From: Treponema sp.
GTDB taxonomy: Bacteria > Spirochaetota > Spirochaetia > Treponematales > Treponemataceae
Length of the DNA stretch: 64,000 nt
Reading direction: 5' to 3'
Assembly (NCBI GenBank): GCA_016286365.1
Contig: JAEESN010000005.1
Span: 1-64,000 of the forward strand
Positions within the stretch are counted from its first letter, which is position 1. Every line of letters begins with the position of its first letter. A program made the translations under genes and the position numbers. The notes under the pieces are model-generated. The model saw only the letters and a program-made list of their open reading frames with translations, ran no database searches and had not been told where the DNA came from. Below are positions 40,816-50,582 of the stretch, piece after piece.

Positions 40816-42006
40816 TTAAACGTAAACATCATCATCCCGACCCTGAATTATTAAATGACCTTCTTCGTATGCTCGGCGTAAAATGCTGAAGAAATATGCA
40901 GTGGTTTTATCTACGTCGGCACGTCTCATAGGTTTTAAAATTTCTTCCTGTGCAAGGATTTCGGCTCCCCTTGTCTGAGAGATGTTCTGTAAAATCTTAC
41001 CGCGGAATTCGTCGTTCTTTCCTGCAATAAGATAACAGATATCGCGGTCTTCGAACTTACGAAGGGTCTCTTCTATAAACCTGTCGTCTGATTTTATTAC
41101 ATCGTCGATTGTAAAAAGCCTGCTTCTTAAATCCTGTCCAAGATCCGGATCTTCGTCTGCAAGAACAGAAAGAATTTCGTTTTCTTTACCCGCATCCATC
41201 TTTTTAAGAATCTGTGCAAGGGCGTTTCTTCCGTCGATGTTCTCAGCTTTTTCGGCAGTATAATTCAATGCTTTTTCGTGCATGGAATGATCTATTCTTC
41301 GGACAACATCCGGTTCTACAGGCTGCATTTTTGCAAGGCGTAAAACTACATCTTTTTTTTCTGCAGCATTCATAAGGTTGATTACGGCAGCAGATTTTTT
41401 TGGTTCAAGATGGGAAAGAACAATAGACTGAACGCCTACACTTTCGTCGGTTATAAGTCGGTAGATTTTTTCGTTGTCTGCATCGGCAAGGTATTCAAAA
41501 GGAATTTTTCCTTCGAATGGAATTGCCTTATGAAGCATGCGTTCAGCTTTTTCTTTTCCATAAGCTTTTTCGAGCATGTCTTTTGCAGTTTCTATTCCAC
41601 CGCTCTTTCGTGACTCATTCAAAAGTCCTTTAAATTCTGCAAGGATTACTGCAGCTTCGTCGTTGCTTACCGTACGGATTGAAGCAATTTCTGGAACAAT
41701 TTTTTCTATCTGTTTTTCCGAAAGATGAGGTAAAACTTTTGCAGCTTCTTCTTCTCCAATCAATAAAAGAAATTTTGCAACACGGCGGTAAACAGAATCA
41801 TTTTCGGATTCGAGCGACTTTGGTACTTTTAAAATTCCAAGATTTGGATTTGTAAAATCGACGTTTGAATCTATTTCTGATTTTGAAAAGCCCTGATTCC
41901 TTATTGCGTTGATAACTCCGGAATCTTCTTTTGAAAGACCTTCGTTTTTATTTTCAGAATTATTCTGTGACTGATAAGCGTTTGCCCTTAAATTATTTAA
42001 ATTCAT
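40816..42006 (-). CDS. fliG: Flagellar motor switch protein FliG-like
   Basis: AKFLLLIGEEEAAKVLPHLSEKQIEKIVPEIA; FTIDDVIKSDDRFIEETLRKFEDRDICYLIAGKNDEFRGKILQNISQTRGAEIL. Confidence 0.9.
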   Translation of the reverse strand: MNLNNLRANAYQSQNNSENKNEGLSKEDSGVINAIRNQGFSKSEIDSNVDFTNPNLGILKVPKSLESENDSVYRRVAKFLLLIGEEEAAKVLPHLSEKQIEKIVPEIASIRTVSNDEAAVILAEFKGLLNESRKSGGIETAKDMLEKAYGKEKAERMLHKAIPFEGKIPFEYLADADNEKIYRLITDESVGVQSIVLSHLEPKKSAAVINLMNAAEKKDVVLRLAKMQPVEPDVVRRIDHSMHEKALNYTAEKAENIDGRNALAQILKKMDAGKENEILSVLADEDPDLGQDLRSRLFTIDDVIKSDDRFIEETLRKFEDRDICYLIAGKNDEFRGKILQNISQTRGAEILAQEEILKPMRRADVDKTTAYFFSILRRAYEEGHLIIQGRDDDVYV

Positions 42007-42057
42007 ATTGTTCCTGCTTACTATAAATATATCATAATATCCCGTTTAATTCAAAAA

Positions 42058-44835
42058 CTAAGAGACAACTTCTACGCTGCTTCCACCGTTTGTATTTTTA
42101 GTAACACGTATCTGCTTTCTGATTTTTTCTTTTAATACATCAACGTGCGAAATAATTCCAATAAGACGGTCTGTTTCTTCTGTTAAAGACATAAGCGATT
42201 TGAATGCTTTTTCGAGAGTATCTGTATCAAGAGTTCCAAATCCTTCGTCTATGAACATCGTATCTATTTTTATACCGCTTGCACTGTGACGAACAACATC
42301 AGAAAGCCCAAGGGCGAGTGAAAGAGATGCCTGGAATGATTCTCCACCCGAAAGAGATTTTACGCTTCTTATTCCACCGTTATAGTGGTCAATTACATCT
42401 ATATCAAGACCTGCAATGGATTTAAAATCAGCTGCTTCCTTTTTTCTTATGAGTTCATACTGACCGTCTGTCATAATCTTAAGCCGTTCATTTGCAAAAT
42501 GAATGACTCTGTCTAAATAAGCCATCTGAACATAAGTTTCGAGCTGGATTTTTACCCTGCCGCCTTTAAGATCCCCGCTTGCAGTCTTATAAAGATTACT
42601 TATCATATTGAATTTTTCTTCTTTTTTGATAAGCTCTTTATTTATTTCTTCCAGTTTTTTAAGCTGATTTTTATTGTTATCTATGCGGCTGAAGATTTTC
42701 TTTTCTGTTTCATTAAGTTCTTCTGATTGTTCTTCAAACTTATCGCGTTTTTCCTGAATATCAGAAATATCGATTTTTTCTTTTCCCTGAACCTGACCAG
42801 AAAGTGTTTTTATGGATGCTTCGTATCCGCTGATTTTTTTAGTGCTTTCGTCGTATTCTTTTTTTGCATCTTCTATAAGCTTTTTCTTTTTTTCTATTTC
42901 GCCTGTTATGCGTTCAACCTCGTTTTCTGCTTCTTCCTTTGAGTTATATTTTAAGTTCTTTTTTAATTCGCTGATTGAATCTTCTGTAGCTTTTGATTTT
43001 GTTTTTGCTTCTGTAAGCTGATTAATTTTTTGATTAAGCTGATTAGCTTTTTCTTCGATCTGTTTTAAAAGCTCCGGGATTTCTTTTTCGAGCTCTTCTT
43101 TCTTCTGTTTGTTATTCTTTTCGGTTTCGAGCTTTTGATTAAGTTCCTGGCCATCTTCATTGAGTTTTAATAGTTTTTCGTTTACGGTTTTTAGTAATTC
43201 TTCTGCCGTAAGCTCTTGATTAAGTTCCTTCTCTTTTAATTTTTTTGAAAGTGATTTTTCGAGCTCTTCGAGTTTTACATTTTCTTTATTCGAAAGTTCT
43301 GCTTTTTCCTGCATTACATCGCCGGCACATTTATATTCTTTTTCTGCTGCGTCAAGCTTTTCTTTAGATACATCTTCACTTGTAAGCTTACAGGGAGCAT
43401 CGTGATTTTTTGAACCGCAGACAGGACAAGGTTCTCCTTCCTTTAATTCCTTACTCAAAATACCGGCAAGGTTATTCATGAATGCATTTTTTATAGACTC
43501 GTAACTACCAGCCTTTTGATTATAAATTTCTTTTGCCTGGAGGAAGTCTTTTTGTAAAACCGTAAGATTATTTTTTACTATGACTTTTGATTCAAGATCT
43601 GTTTTAAGATTTTCATAATCAGACAGCTTGGAATCAAGTTCATTTTTCTGTGCCTGAAGTTTTAAGACATTTTCACAGCTTTCGGAAAGCTTGTTTAATT
43701 CATCTTTTGTCTTGTTCTCTTTTTCTTTAAGAAGGGAAAGTTTTTCTTCCAGCTCTTTTTGTTCTGATTCACAGTTTTCTATTTCATCACGAAGATTTTT
43801 CTTTACATTAAGTTTTTCTTCGAGCAGAGAATAAGTTTCCATCTGACTATTTATAACTGCCACTTCGCCCGAAAGAGTCTTTATCGTCTTTTCTTCTTTG
43901 TTAGCTTCTTCTAACTCCTGGTTTAATTTCTGATTACGCTCTTTTTCTTCTTTTAATAATTCATTGTTTTTTTCAAGATCATTAAAGGCTTTGTTATTCT
44001 GCTCGGCCTTTGCAATCTGTTTATCAATCTCAGAAATTTCATCCTGAAGTTTTTCGATTTCTTTCTTTTTCTTTCCGGAAAGCTCTTCATCTTCCTTTAT
44101 GATTTTTGTAAAAAGCTCGTATTTATCGCTAAAGCCTTCTGCTTTATGTCTTTCGTTTTCAAACTCAACGATTAATGGGCTTTCTGGATTACAGTTAAAA
44201 TTATCTAAAACTTCTTTAAAACTTTTACGAAGGTCTTCGCATTCCCTTGTTATTTCGGAATTCTTTTCGCCAAGTCGTTTTGTAAGCTCCTGAAACTTTT
44301 CTGTCTTAAAAAGATTACGGAAAACAGGAATTCTGTCCTTAGTTGAATCGAATAAAATCTTCTGAAAATTTCCCTGGGCAATCATCGCAATCTGACCAAA
44401 CTGCTCCTTTGTTATTCCAAGAAGACTTATTACAGACTGATTAACTTTTTCAAGGCCGGTAATCTCCTGCCCGTCTGCATCTTTAAAACATGCAGTGGCC
44501 GTTACAGTTTTAGTGTCTGTTCCCGATTTTTTCATTCCCGTATATTCAGGATTTCTTATTACGCTGTATTTTTTGCCCCGGAATTCAAAATCAAGTTCTA
44601 CATAAGTCGGAGTCTGGGGCCCTGCATAATTACAGCGGAGCATGGAATTACTTCTTGTTTCCCCGGAAGGATCTCCAAAAAGTGCATAAGAAATTGCATC
44701 GAATATGGTTGTTTTCCCGGCACCCGTATTTCCGGTAATCAAATAAAGCCCGTTATTTCCAAGCTTTTGTAAATCTATTTCTGTTTTTTTAAGGTAAGGG
44801 CCAAAGCCTTCCATCGTGATTTTTAAAGGCTTCAT
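42058..44835 (-). CDS. sbcC: SMC-like exonuclease subunit SbcC
   Basis: GNTGAGKTTIFDAISYALFG, zinc hook CPVCGSKNH, LSGGESFQASLSLALGLSDVV. Confidence 0.95.
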   Translation of the reverse strand: MKPLKITMEGFGPYLKKTEIDLQKLGNNGLYLITGNTGAGKTTIFDAISYALFGDPSGETRSNSMLRCNYAGPQTPTYVELDFEFRGKKYSVIRNPEYTGMKKSGTDTKTVTATACFKDADGQEITGLEKVNQSVISLLGITKEQFGQIAMIAQGNFQKILFDSTKDRIPVFRNLFKTEKFQELTKRLGEKNSEITRECEDLRKSFKEVLDNFNCNPESPLIVEFENERHKAEGFSDKYELFTKIIKEDEELSGKKKKEIEKLQDEISEIDKQIAKAEQNNKAFNDLEKNNELLKEEKERNQKLNQELEEANKEEKTIKTLSGEVAVINSQMETYSLLEEKLNVKKNLRDEIENCESEQKELEEKLSLLKEKENKTKDELNKLSESCENVLKLQAQKNELDSKLSDYENLKTDLESKVIVKNNLTVLQKDFLQAKEIYNQKAGSYESIKNAFMNNLAGILSKELKEGEPCPVCGSKNHDAPCKLTSEDVSKEKLDAAEKEYKCAGDVMQEKAELSNKENVKLEELEKSLSKKLKEKELNQELTAEELLKTVNEKLLKLNEDGQELNQKLETEKNNKQKKEELEKEIPELLKQIEEKANQLNQKINQLTEAKTKSKATEDSISELKKNLKYNSKEEAENEVERITGEIEKKKKLIEDAKKEYDESTKKISGYEASIKTLSGQVQGKEKIDISDIQEKRDKFEEQSEELNETEKKIFSRIDNNKNQLKKLEEINKELIKKEEKFNMISNLYKTASGDLKGGRVKIQLETYVQMAYLDRVIHFANERLKIMTDGQYELIRKKEAADFKSIAGLDIDVIDHYNGGIRSVKSLSGGESFQASLSLALGLSDVVRHSASGIKIDTMFIDEGFGTLDTDTLEKAFKSLMSLTEETDRLIGIISHVDVLKEKIRKQIRVTKNTNGGSSVEVVS

Positions 44836-45938
44836 TTTTCATCCCTCCAGACTTCCTTAATCAACTCTTTTACAAAATCAGTCTGTTCGTCTGTCATGCT
44901 CATGCTGTTCTGTATTTCGTAAAACTCTTTAAAAAGTTCAAGAGGATCAGTCACTTGTATTTTTTCTAAATCTTCTATTTTGGAAGAAGAACGGGTTCTT
45001 GTGTTGTCGTAATCAAGAAAAACAAGATTTTCGTAAATTGTCTGAAGGCGTGCAAATCCATCTTCAATATCGGTTTCGTCTGTCAAAATAATTTTTATAA
45101 AATCATCGCATTTCTGTTTTTCGTAAAAAGCCTTAGAAGTAATCTCTTTAAAACTTTCCTTAATCACACGTAAATCACGCATAGGCTCAAGTGGGACAGT
45201 TCGAATATCGATGTTATCTTTTTCTTTAAGCTCAACAACAGTAACGCTTTTTTTATGATTCACTTCCGAAAAAGAATATTTAAGGGGAGTTCCGCAGTAT
45301 CGTACGGTTTCCCTTCCGCATTTTTGAGGCTTATGGATATGTCCTAAAGCAACGTAATCAAAAGGATCAAAAACATCTAAATCTACGTTTTCTGCTCCGC
45401 CAATAAAAATATCTTCTGATTCACTTCGTTCAGCCCCTGTTACAAGCTGATGCGAAACAAGGATATTACGCTTTGACTCATCCACATTCATATTTTTGAC
45501 AGCAGTTCTTACCGCCTCTGTAAACGATTTATCAAAAGGATTTATAAAAGGAAGAAGATAGACAAAAACACTTCCCCACTCATCTTTTAATTCATAGGGA
45601 GTGATGTGTTCCTGGGGTGCTTTAGAAATATAGACCCTGCTTTCTTCCATGAGCTTTGAGCCAAAAGACATCCTTTCTACAGAATCATGATTTCCGCTTA
45701 TTACAAAAACAGGAATTTTTTTCTTTGCAAGCCTTGTTAAAAAATCATCAAAGAGACTTACTGCCTTTTCGGAAGGAATGCCCTTATCGTAAACATCCCC
45801 GGCGATTAAAACAGCATCAGGTTTTTCATCATCTATTACACCAAGTATTTTAAGAAAAATATATTTTTGATCTTCTATAAGAGAAAACTCACGCAGGCGC
45901 TTACCTATATGAAGGTCCGAAAGGTGTATAAACTTCAT
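44832..45938 (-). CDS. sbcD: Exonuclease subunit SbcD
   Basis: MKFIHLSDLHIGKRL, LIAGDVYDKGIPS, VISGNHDS; overlaps sbcC by 4 nt. Confidence 0.95.
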   Translation of the reverse strand: MKFIHLSDLHIGKRLREFSLIEDQKYIFLKILGVIDDEKPDAVLIAGDVYDKGIPSEKAVSLFDDFLTRLAKKKIPVFVISGNHDSVERMSFGSKLMEESRVYISKAPQEHITPYELKDEWGSVFVYLLPFINPFDKSFTEAVRTAVKNMNVDESKRNILVSHQLVTGAERSESEDIFIGGAENVDLDVFDPFDYVALGHIHKPQKCGRETVRYCGTPLKYSFSEVNHKKSVTVVELKEKDNIDIRTVPLEPMRDLRVIKESFKEITSKAFYEKQKCDDFIKIILTDETDIEDGFARLQTIYENLVFLDYDNTRTRSSSKIEDLEKIQVTDPLELFKEFYEIQNSMSMTDEQTDFVKELIKEVWRDEK

Positions 45939-45970
45939 CCAATTCCCACCCCGAGCCGGAAGCTTTCTGA

Positions 45971-47815
45971 TTATTTTTTATTTTTTTTCTTACCGGTCTC
46001 TTTAGAATATGATAACACCTTTGAGCATAATTTGTAATACTCGCCGCCCAAATTCATCAATTCTTTATGATTTCCCCTTTCCACAATTTCTCCGTGGTTT
46101 ACGACAAAGATGATGTCCGAATTACGGATGGTAGAAAGTCGGTGTGCAATGATAAACGATGTTCTTCCCTTTAAAAGCTTACTCAATCCCGCCTGAACAT
46201 GCTTTTCTGTCTGGGTATCTACGGAGGAGGTTGCTTCGTCCAGAATTAAGATTCTCGGATCAGAAAGAAGTACACGCGCAAAGCTTATAAGCTGCTTTTG
46301 TCCCTGGGAAAGTCCACCACCGTTTGCGCTTAAAACAGTGTTATAGCCGTCGGGGAAAGAAGTTATGAATTCGTGTGCGTGAACAGTTTTTGCTGCCTCT
46401 ATGCATTCTTCATCTGTAGCATCAAGTCGTCCGTATCGGATATTTTCGATGATAGGACCAGAGAATAAGAATGAATCCTGGAGCATTACACCAACCTGCT
46501 TTCTGATTGATTTAATCTTTAAATCCTGAAGGTCAATTCCGTCAATAAGAATCTTTCCTTCGTTCGGATTATAAAAGCGCGAAAGAAGGTTTACGATTGT
46601 TGTTTTTCCGGCTCCCGTAGGTCCGACAATAGCTACAGAAGTTCCCGGTGTTATATTAAAATCCACATCCTTTAAGATAGGATTTCCTTCTTCGTAAGAA
46701 AAGTTTACGTGATCAAAATGAACATGACCGCGGATTGGAGGAAGATCTTTAGCACCAGGCTTATCGCAGATGTCTTCGGGCTCATCAAGGAGTTCAAAAA
46801 TGCGTTCTACATAGGCACCGGTTGTTACCATAGAGTTATAAAAGTTTCCAAGGTTCTGAACAGGCATCCAGAATCTCCAGATATAACCTGCAAAAGCAAC
46901 AAGAGTTCCGACAGTTACAGTACCGGTAATCCCGTTTCCAAGCCAGCTTATACCAGCCATATAAACAAGAGAAACACCAAGAGTAGAAAGATTATCTACA
47001 ACAGGCCAGATGATGTTATTGATGTTTACAGCCCTTATCCAGACCTTTTTACATAAATCACAAAGCGAATTAAAAATTCCCTGGTTTACACTTTCGCGTG
47101 CAAAAGACTGGGTAACTTTGATTCCATTTACGCTTTCGGAAAGATAGGCCGTAAGATTTGATCTTTTATAGCTTTCCTGCTTCCACGCTTCGTGCTGTTT
47201 TTTCTTCATGGAGATGAGCACAAAAAGAAGGACAGGAAGAACAGCCATTGCAACAAGAGTAAGACGCGGGTCAATTGCAACCATAAAGCAGACAATTACT
47301 ACAAGAGTGAATAAATCGCTTATGAGCTGAATAATACCGTTACTCAAAAGATCCGAAAGTGAGTTTACATAATTTACAACGCGGATAAGAATCTTACCGT
47401 GAGGGCGTGTATCAAAATAAGTGAAAGGCAAAGCCTGAAGCTTTGTAAAAACATCCTTACGGATATTAACAATAATCTTCTGCGCAACGCGAGTCATAAG
47501 CTTAAGCTTTGCAGCCAGGAGGATTCTTACAACCAGAGTCGTCGCTAAAAGGAAGACAGAAATCTTAATCAAAAGTCCGTATTTATCCCATACACTTGCA
47601 GTTTCGGGGAGAGCCTGTGCCGCAGGAATCGCCTGGTCAATTGCCATACGGATAAGATAAGGGCTTACAAGAGAGATTGCAGATGCAAAAAGCATGATAA
47701 AGCAGGCAAGAACCATCCACCACTTATAAGGCTTAATCCATGTTACAAGGCGTGGAATTATTTTGAGGTTTAATTTCTGTTCAATCTGTTCGTCTTCGTC
47801 AAATTTATTTCTCAT
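45971..47815 (-). CDS. ABC exporter, permease-ATPase half-transporter
   Basis: TM domain plus GPTGAGKTTIVNLL, LSQGQKQLISFARVLLSDPRILILDEATSSVD. Confidence 0.93.
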   Translation of the reverse strand: MRNKFDEDEQIEQKLNLKIIPRLVTWIKPYKWWMVLACFIMLFASAISLVSPYLIRMAIDQAIPAAQALPETASVWDKYGLLIKISVFLLATTLVVRILLAAKLKLMTRVAQKIIVNIRKDVFTKLQALPFTYFDTRPHGKILIRVVNYVNSLSDLLSNGIIQLISDLFTLVVIVCFMVAIDPRLTLVAMAVLPVLLFVLISMKKKQHEAWKQESYKRSNLTAYLSESVNGIKVTQSFARESVNQGIFNSLCDLCKKVWIRAVNINNIIWPVVDNLSTLGVSLVYMAGISWLGNGITGTVTVGTLVAFAGYIWRFWMPVQNLGNFYNSMVTTGAYVERIFELLDEPEDICDKPGAKDLPPIRGHVHFDHVNFSYEEGNPILKDVDFNITPGTSVAIVGPTGAGKTTIVNLLSRFYNPNEGKILIDGIDLQDLKIKSIRKQVGVMLQDSFLFSGPIIENIRYGRLDATDEECIEAAKTVHAHEFITSFPDGYNTVLSANGGGLSQGQKQLISFARVLLSDPRILILDEATSSVDTQTEKHVQAGLSKLLKGRTSFIIAHRLSTIRNSDIIFVVNHGEIVERGNHKELMNLGGEYYKLCSKVLSYSKETGKKKNKK

Positions 47816-47829
47816 ATTAAACCTCCTCC

Positions 47830-49572
47830 TTACGCCTTAATTTTTTTATCTGTATCTATGCCGTTCTGTTCGGCCCATACTTCGTAATAATATCCGCGGT
47901 TCGAAACAAGCTTTTCGTGATTACCCGACTCAAAAATCTTTCCGTCTTTAATTACAAGAATCACATCACAGTTTTCAAAAGAAGAAACACGGTGACTGAT
48001 TATAAAGGTTGTATGTCCCTTACTCTGCTCCTTAATCGACATCCTGATTTTCTCTTCTGTTTCGATATCTACAGCACTTGTTGTATCGTCCAGAATCATA
48101 ACCTTTGGATTAGAGAGGAAAAGACGTGCAAGGGCAATTCGCTGCTTCTGTCCGCCGCTTAAACCAACCCCACGTTCGCCTACAACAGTATCATATCCGT
48201 CTGTAAGGTCTGGGATAAATTCTTTTACGCGTGCAAGCTCTGCTGCCTTTTCTACTTCTTCAAAAGAAGCATCATTATTTCCGAATGCAATATTTCCTTC
48301 GACCGTATCGCTAAAGAGGAAAACTTCCTGCATGGTGATACCGACATTCTGTCTTAGATTCTGAAGGTTATAATCGCGCACATCCACGTCATCAATAAGA
48401 ACACTTCCTTCTGTCGCGTCGTAGTATCGGCACAAAAGATTTGCGATTGTTGTCTTTCCGCTACCCGTAGGGCCAAGAATGCCCACAGTCTGACCAGGCT
48501 TAATCTTAAAAGAAACATTTTTTAAGACATAGGTTTCGTCAAACTTAAAGCTTACGTTTTTAAATTCAACCTTGCCTTTAAAATCTTCTCGTGCCTTTAC
48601 CACAGCATTTTCTTTAGTCTTGATTTTTGCCTTATTATTCCAAAGCTCATAAAGCCTGTCGCCCGAAGCATAAAAGTTCTGAGTATTATCAACTAAAAGA
48701 CCGAACATGCTTATAGGCTGTGTAAATGCCCACATAAGACCGTTGAATGTTACAAGCTGACCAATTGTCATTTCGTTATTGATTACAAGGTAGCCGCCAA
48801 AGATAATCAGGATAACAGGAAGAACACCGGTAAGGGCATCAATCCATGGAGTATATTTTACCTTTACGTCTGCATTGTCTACAGAAACCTGACGGAACTT
48901 TTCGTTATCCTCGTCAAAGCGGCTTATTTCGTGCTGCTCGCGTACAAAAGCTTTAACAACACGGTTACCTTCGATATTTTCTCCAACCCTTGTATTCAAA
49001 ACCGCAAACTGATCGCGAACTTTAAGATGTGCCGGGCGGATGTGCTTTTTAAATTTATGGATGAGGATTAAAACCGGAGGCGCAATGATTAAAAATGCGA
49101 GTGTAAGCTTCCAGTTGATTGAAGAAAGAGTGATGATTGAAAAAACATAAACAAGGACATTTTCCAGAATCTGATACATTACCCAGGCAACAAAGTGACG
49201 AACCTTATCAAGGTCGCTTGTTAAAAGAGTCATGATGTTACCCGATGGAGATTTATCATACCAGGAAAAATCCAGAGTCTGGATGTGGGCATATAAATCT
49301 TCCCTCATGTTTCTGATTATGTTCTGGGAACAATGCTCAAAAATTACCTGATAAAGATAACGGATTACAGACTTACCAAGTGTTGTACAAATCATTATGA
49401 GGATAAGTTTTAAGAGGATTGAATGTTCGCCTCCCCTGATTACCCTGTCTACGATTGTACCGGTAACAAGAGGATTTACCATATTTACTGCGGCTACGAC
49501 TACACTCAAAGATAAGCCGAGTGCCATTAAAAACCTGTACTTGCGGATATAACTCCAGATCCATTTAATCAT
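47830..49572 (-). CDS. ABC exporter, permease-ATPase half-transporter
   Basis: TM domain plus GPTGSGKTTIANLL, LSGGQKQRIALARLFLSNPKVMILDDTTSAVD. Confidence 0.93.
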   Translation of the reverse strand: MIKWIWSYIRKYRFLMALGLSLSVVVAAVNMVNPLVTGTIVDRVIRGGEHSILLKLILIMICTTLGKSVIRYLYQVIFEHCSQNIIRNMREDLYAHIQTLDFSWYDKSPSGNIMTLLTSDLDKVRHFVAWVMYQILENVLVYVFSIITLSSINWKLTLAFLIIAPPVLILIHKFKKHIRPAHLKVRDQFAVLNTRVGENIEGNRVVKAFVREQHEISRFDEDNEKFRQVSVDNADVKVKYTPWIDALTGVLPVILIIFGGYLVINNEMTIGQLVTFNGLMWAFTQPISMFGLLVDNTQNFYASGDRLYELWNNKAKIKTKENAVVKAREDFKGKVEFKNVSFKFDETYVLKNVSFKIKPGQTVGILGPTGSGKTTIANLLCRYYDATEGSVLIDDVDVRDYNLQNLRQNVGITMQEVFLFSDTVEGNIAFGNNDASFEEVEKAAELARVKEFIPDLTDGYDTVVGERGVGLSGGQKQRIALARLFLSNPKVMILDDTTSAVDIETEEKIRMSIKEQSKGHTTFIISHRVSSFENCDVILVIKDGKIFESGNHEKLVSNRGYYYEVWAEQNGIDTDKKIKA

Positions 49573-49660
49573 GTAATTACTCTAGCATTATTTATAATTC
49601 CGTGATATAAAGAAAAAAGAACAAAATTGTATAAATCTCTATGCAAAGGAGAAACGTTCA

Positions 49661-50530
49661 ATGGACGAATTATTTGAATCAAGTGATGTATTAAATGCAC
49701 CTTTTCAGGCATTCAGCGGTGACTGGATGGTTGTGAAACCTCACTGGCATTATTTTACAGAAATGGTATACGTTGTCCGGGGAACACTTTTTGCCGAAGT
49801 TGGAGATAAAAAAATTACAGTAAACGAAGGCGACCTGATTATCTTCCATCCGCGCCAGATTCATGCCTTCCTTGATTACCCTGTAAAAGATGCTCAGGAA
49901 GAAAAACCTTTTTTCTATGTCATTAAATTTGACGATATGATCCTTTCGAATACAACACCCGGCTCCCCAAAGCTTCCAAAGCTTTTGGAAAACGTAAACA
50001 ATTCAAACCGCGCTTCAAACCTCATCACAAAAGAAGAGCTTCAATATAATCCGGTCCAGCTCTTTTTTGAAAACTGCATCTGGGAAACAAAACACCGCGA
50101 GTTCGGATATGATATAAAAGTTGCTTCGATGATTTCACTCATCATCACAGAGCTCATGCGTATATGGCTCAGAAACGGATTTGAATTTTCTACAAAGACA
50201 ACCTTCGATCAGTTCTCTACAAAGGATTTTTCGGTTCTTGAATACATAGACAAGCATTCTTCTGAAAACATCAACATAGAAAAGCTCGCATCAAACTGCG
50301 GAATGTGCTATTCAAATTTTGCAAAACAGTTCAAATCCCAGTTCGGAAAAACCTGTAAGGAATACATCGAATTCGTAAGAATCTGTAAGGCAGACACACT
50401 TCTCCTCTACACGAACAAAACCCTCGATTACATCAGTCAGGAAACAGGATTTACAGATTCAAGCCACTTTATCCGAACCTACAAAAAGATAAAGGGAATC
50501 ACCCCTAAGCAGAGACGGCAGAAAAAATAA
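49661..50530 (+). CDS. AraC-family regulator with N-terminal cupin
   Basis: Cupin-like HWHYFTEMVYVVRGTLFAEVGDKK...; INIEKLASNCGMCYSNFAKQFKSQFGKTCKEYIEFVRI. Confidence 0.92.
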   Translation: MDELFESSDVLNAPFQAFSGDWMVVKPHWHYFTEMVYVVRGTLFAEVGDKKITVNEGDLIIFHPRQIHAFLDYPVKDAQEEKPFFYVIKFDDMILSNTTPGSPKLPKLLENVNNSNRASNLITKEELQYNPVQLFFENCIWETKHREFGYDIKVASMISLIITELMRIWLRNGFEFSTKTTFDQFSTKDFSVLEYIDKHSSENINIEKLASNCGMCYSNFAKQFKSQFGKTCKEYIEFVRICKADTLLLYTNKTLDYISQETGFTDSSHFIRTYKKIKGITPKQRRQKK

Positions 50531-50582
50531 AGCTGATTATATAATCACACTGATTACGATTCAGACTAATAAAGCCGCTGAC

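Noticed and set aside
45971-50530. ABC exporter pair plus AraC regulator as a novel system
   Set aside because: A tandem heterodimeric exporter with a divergent AraC regulator is a common arrangement; no unusual motif seen.
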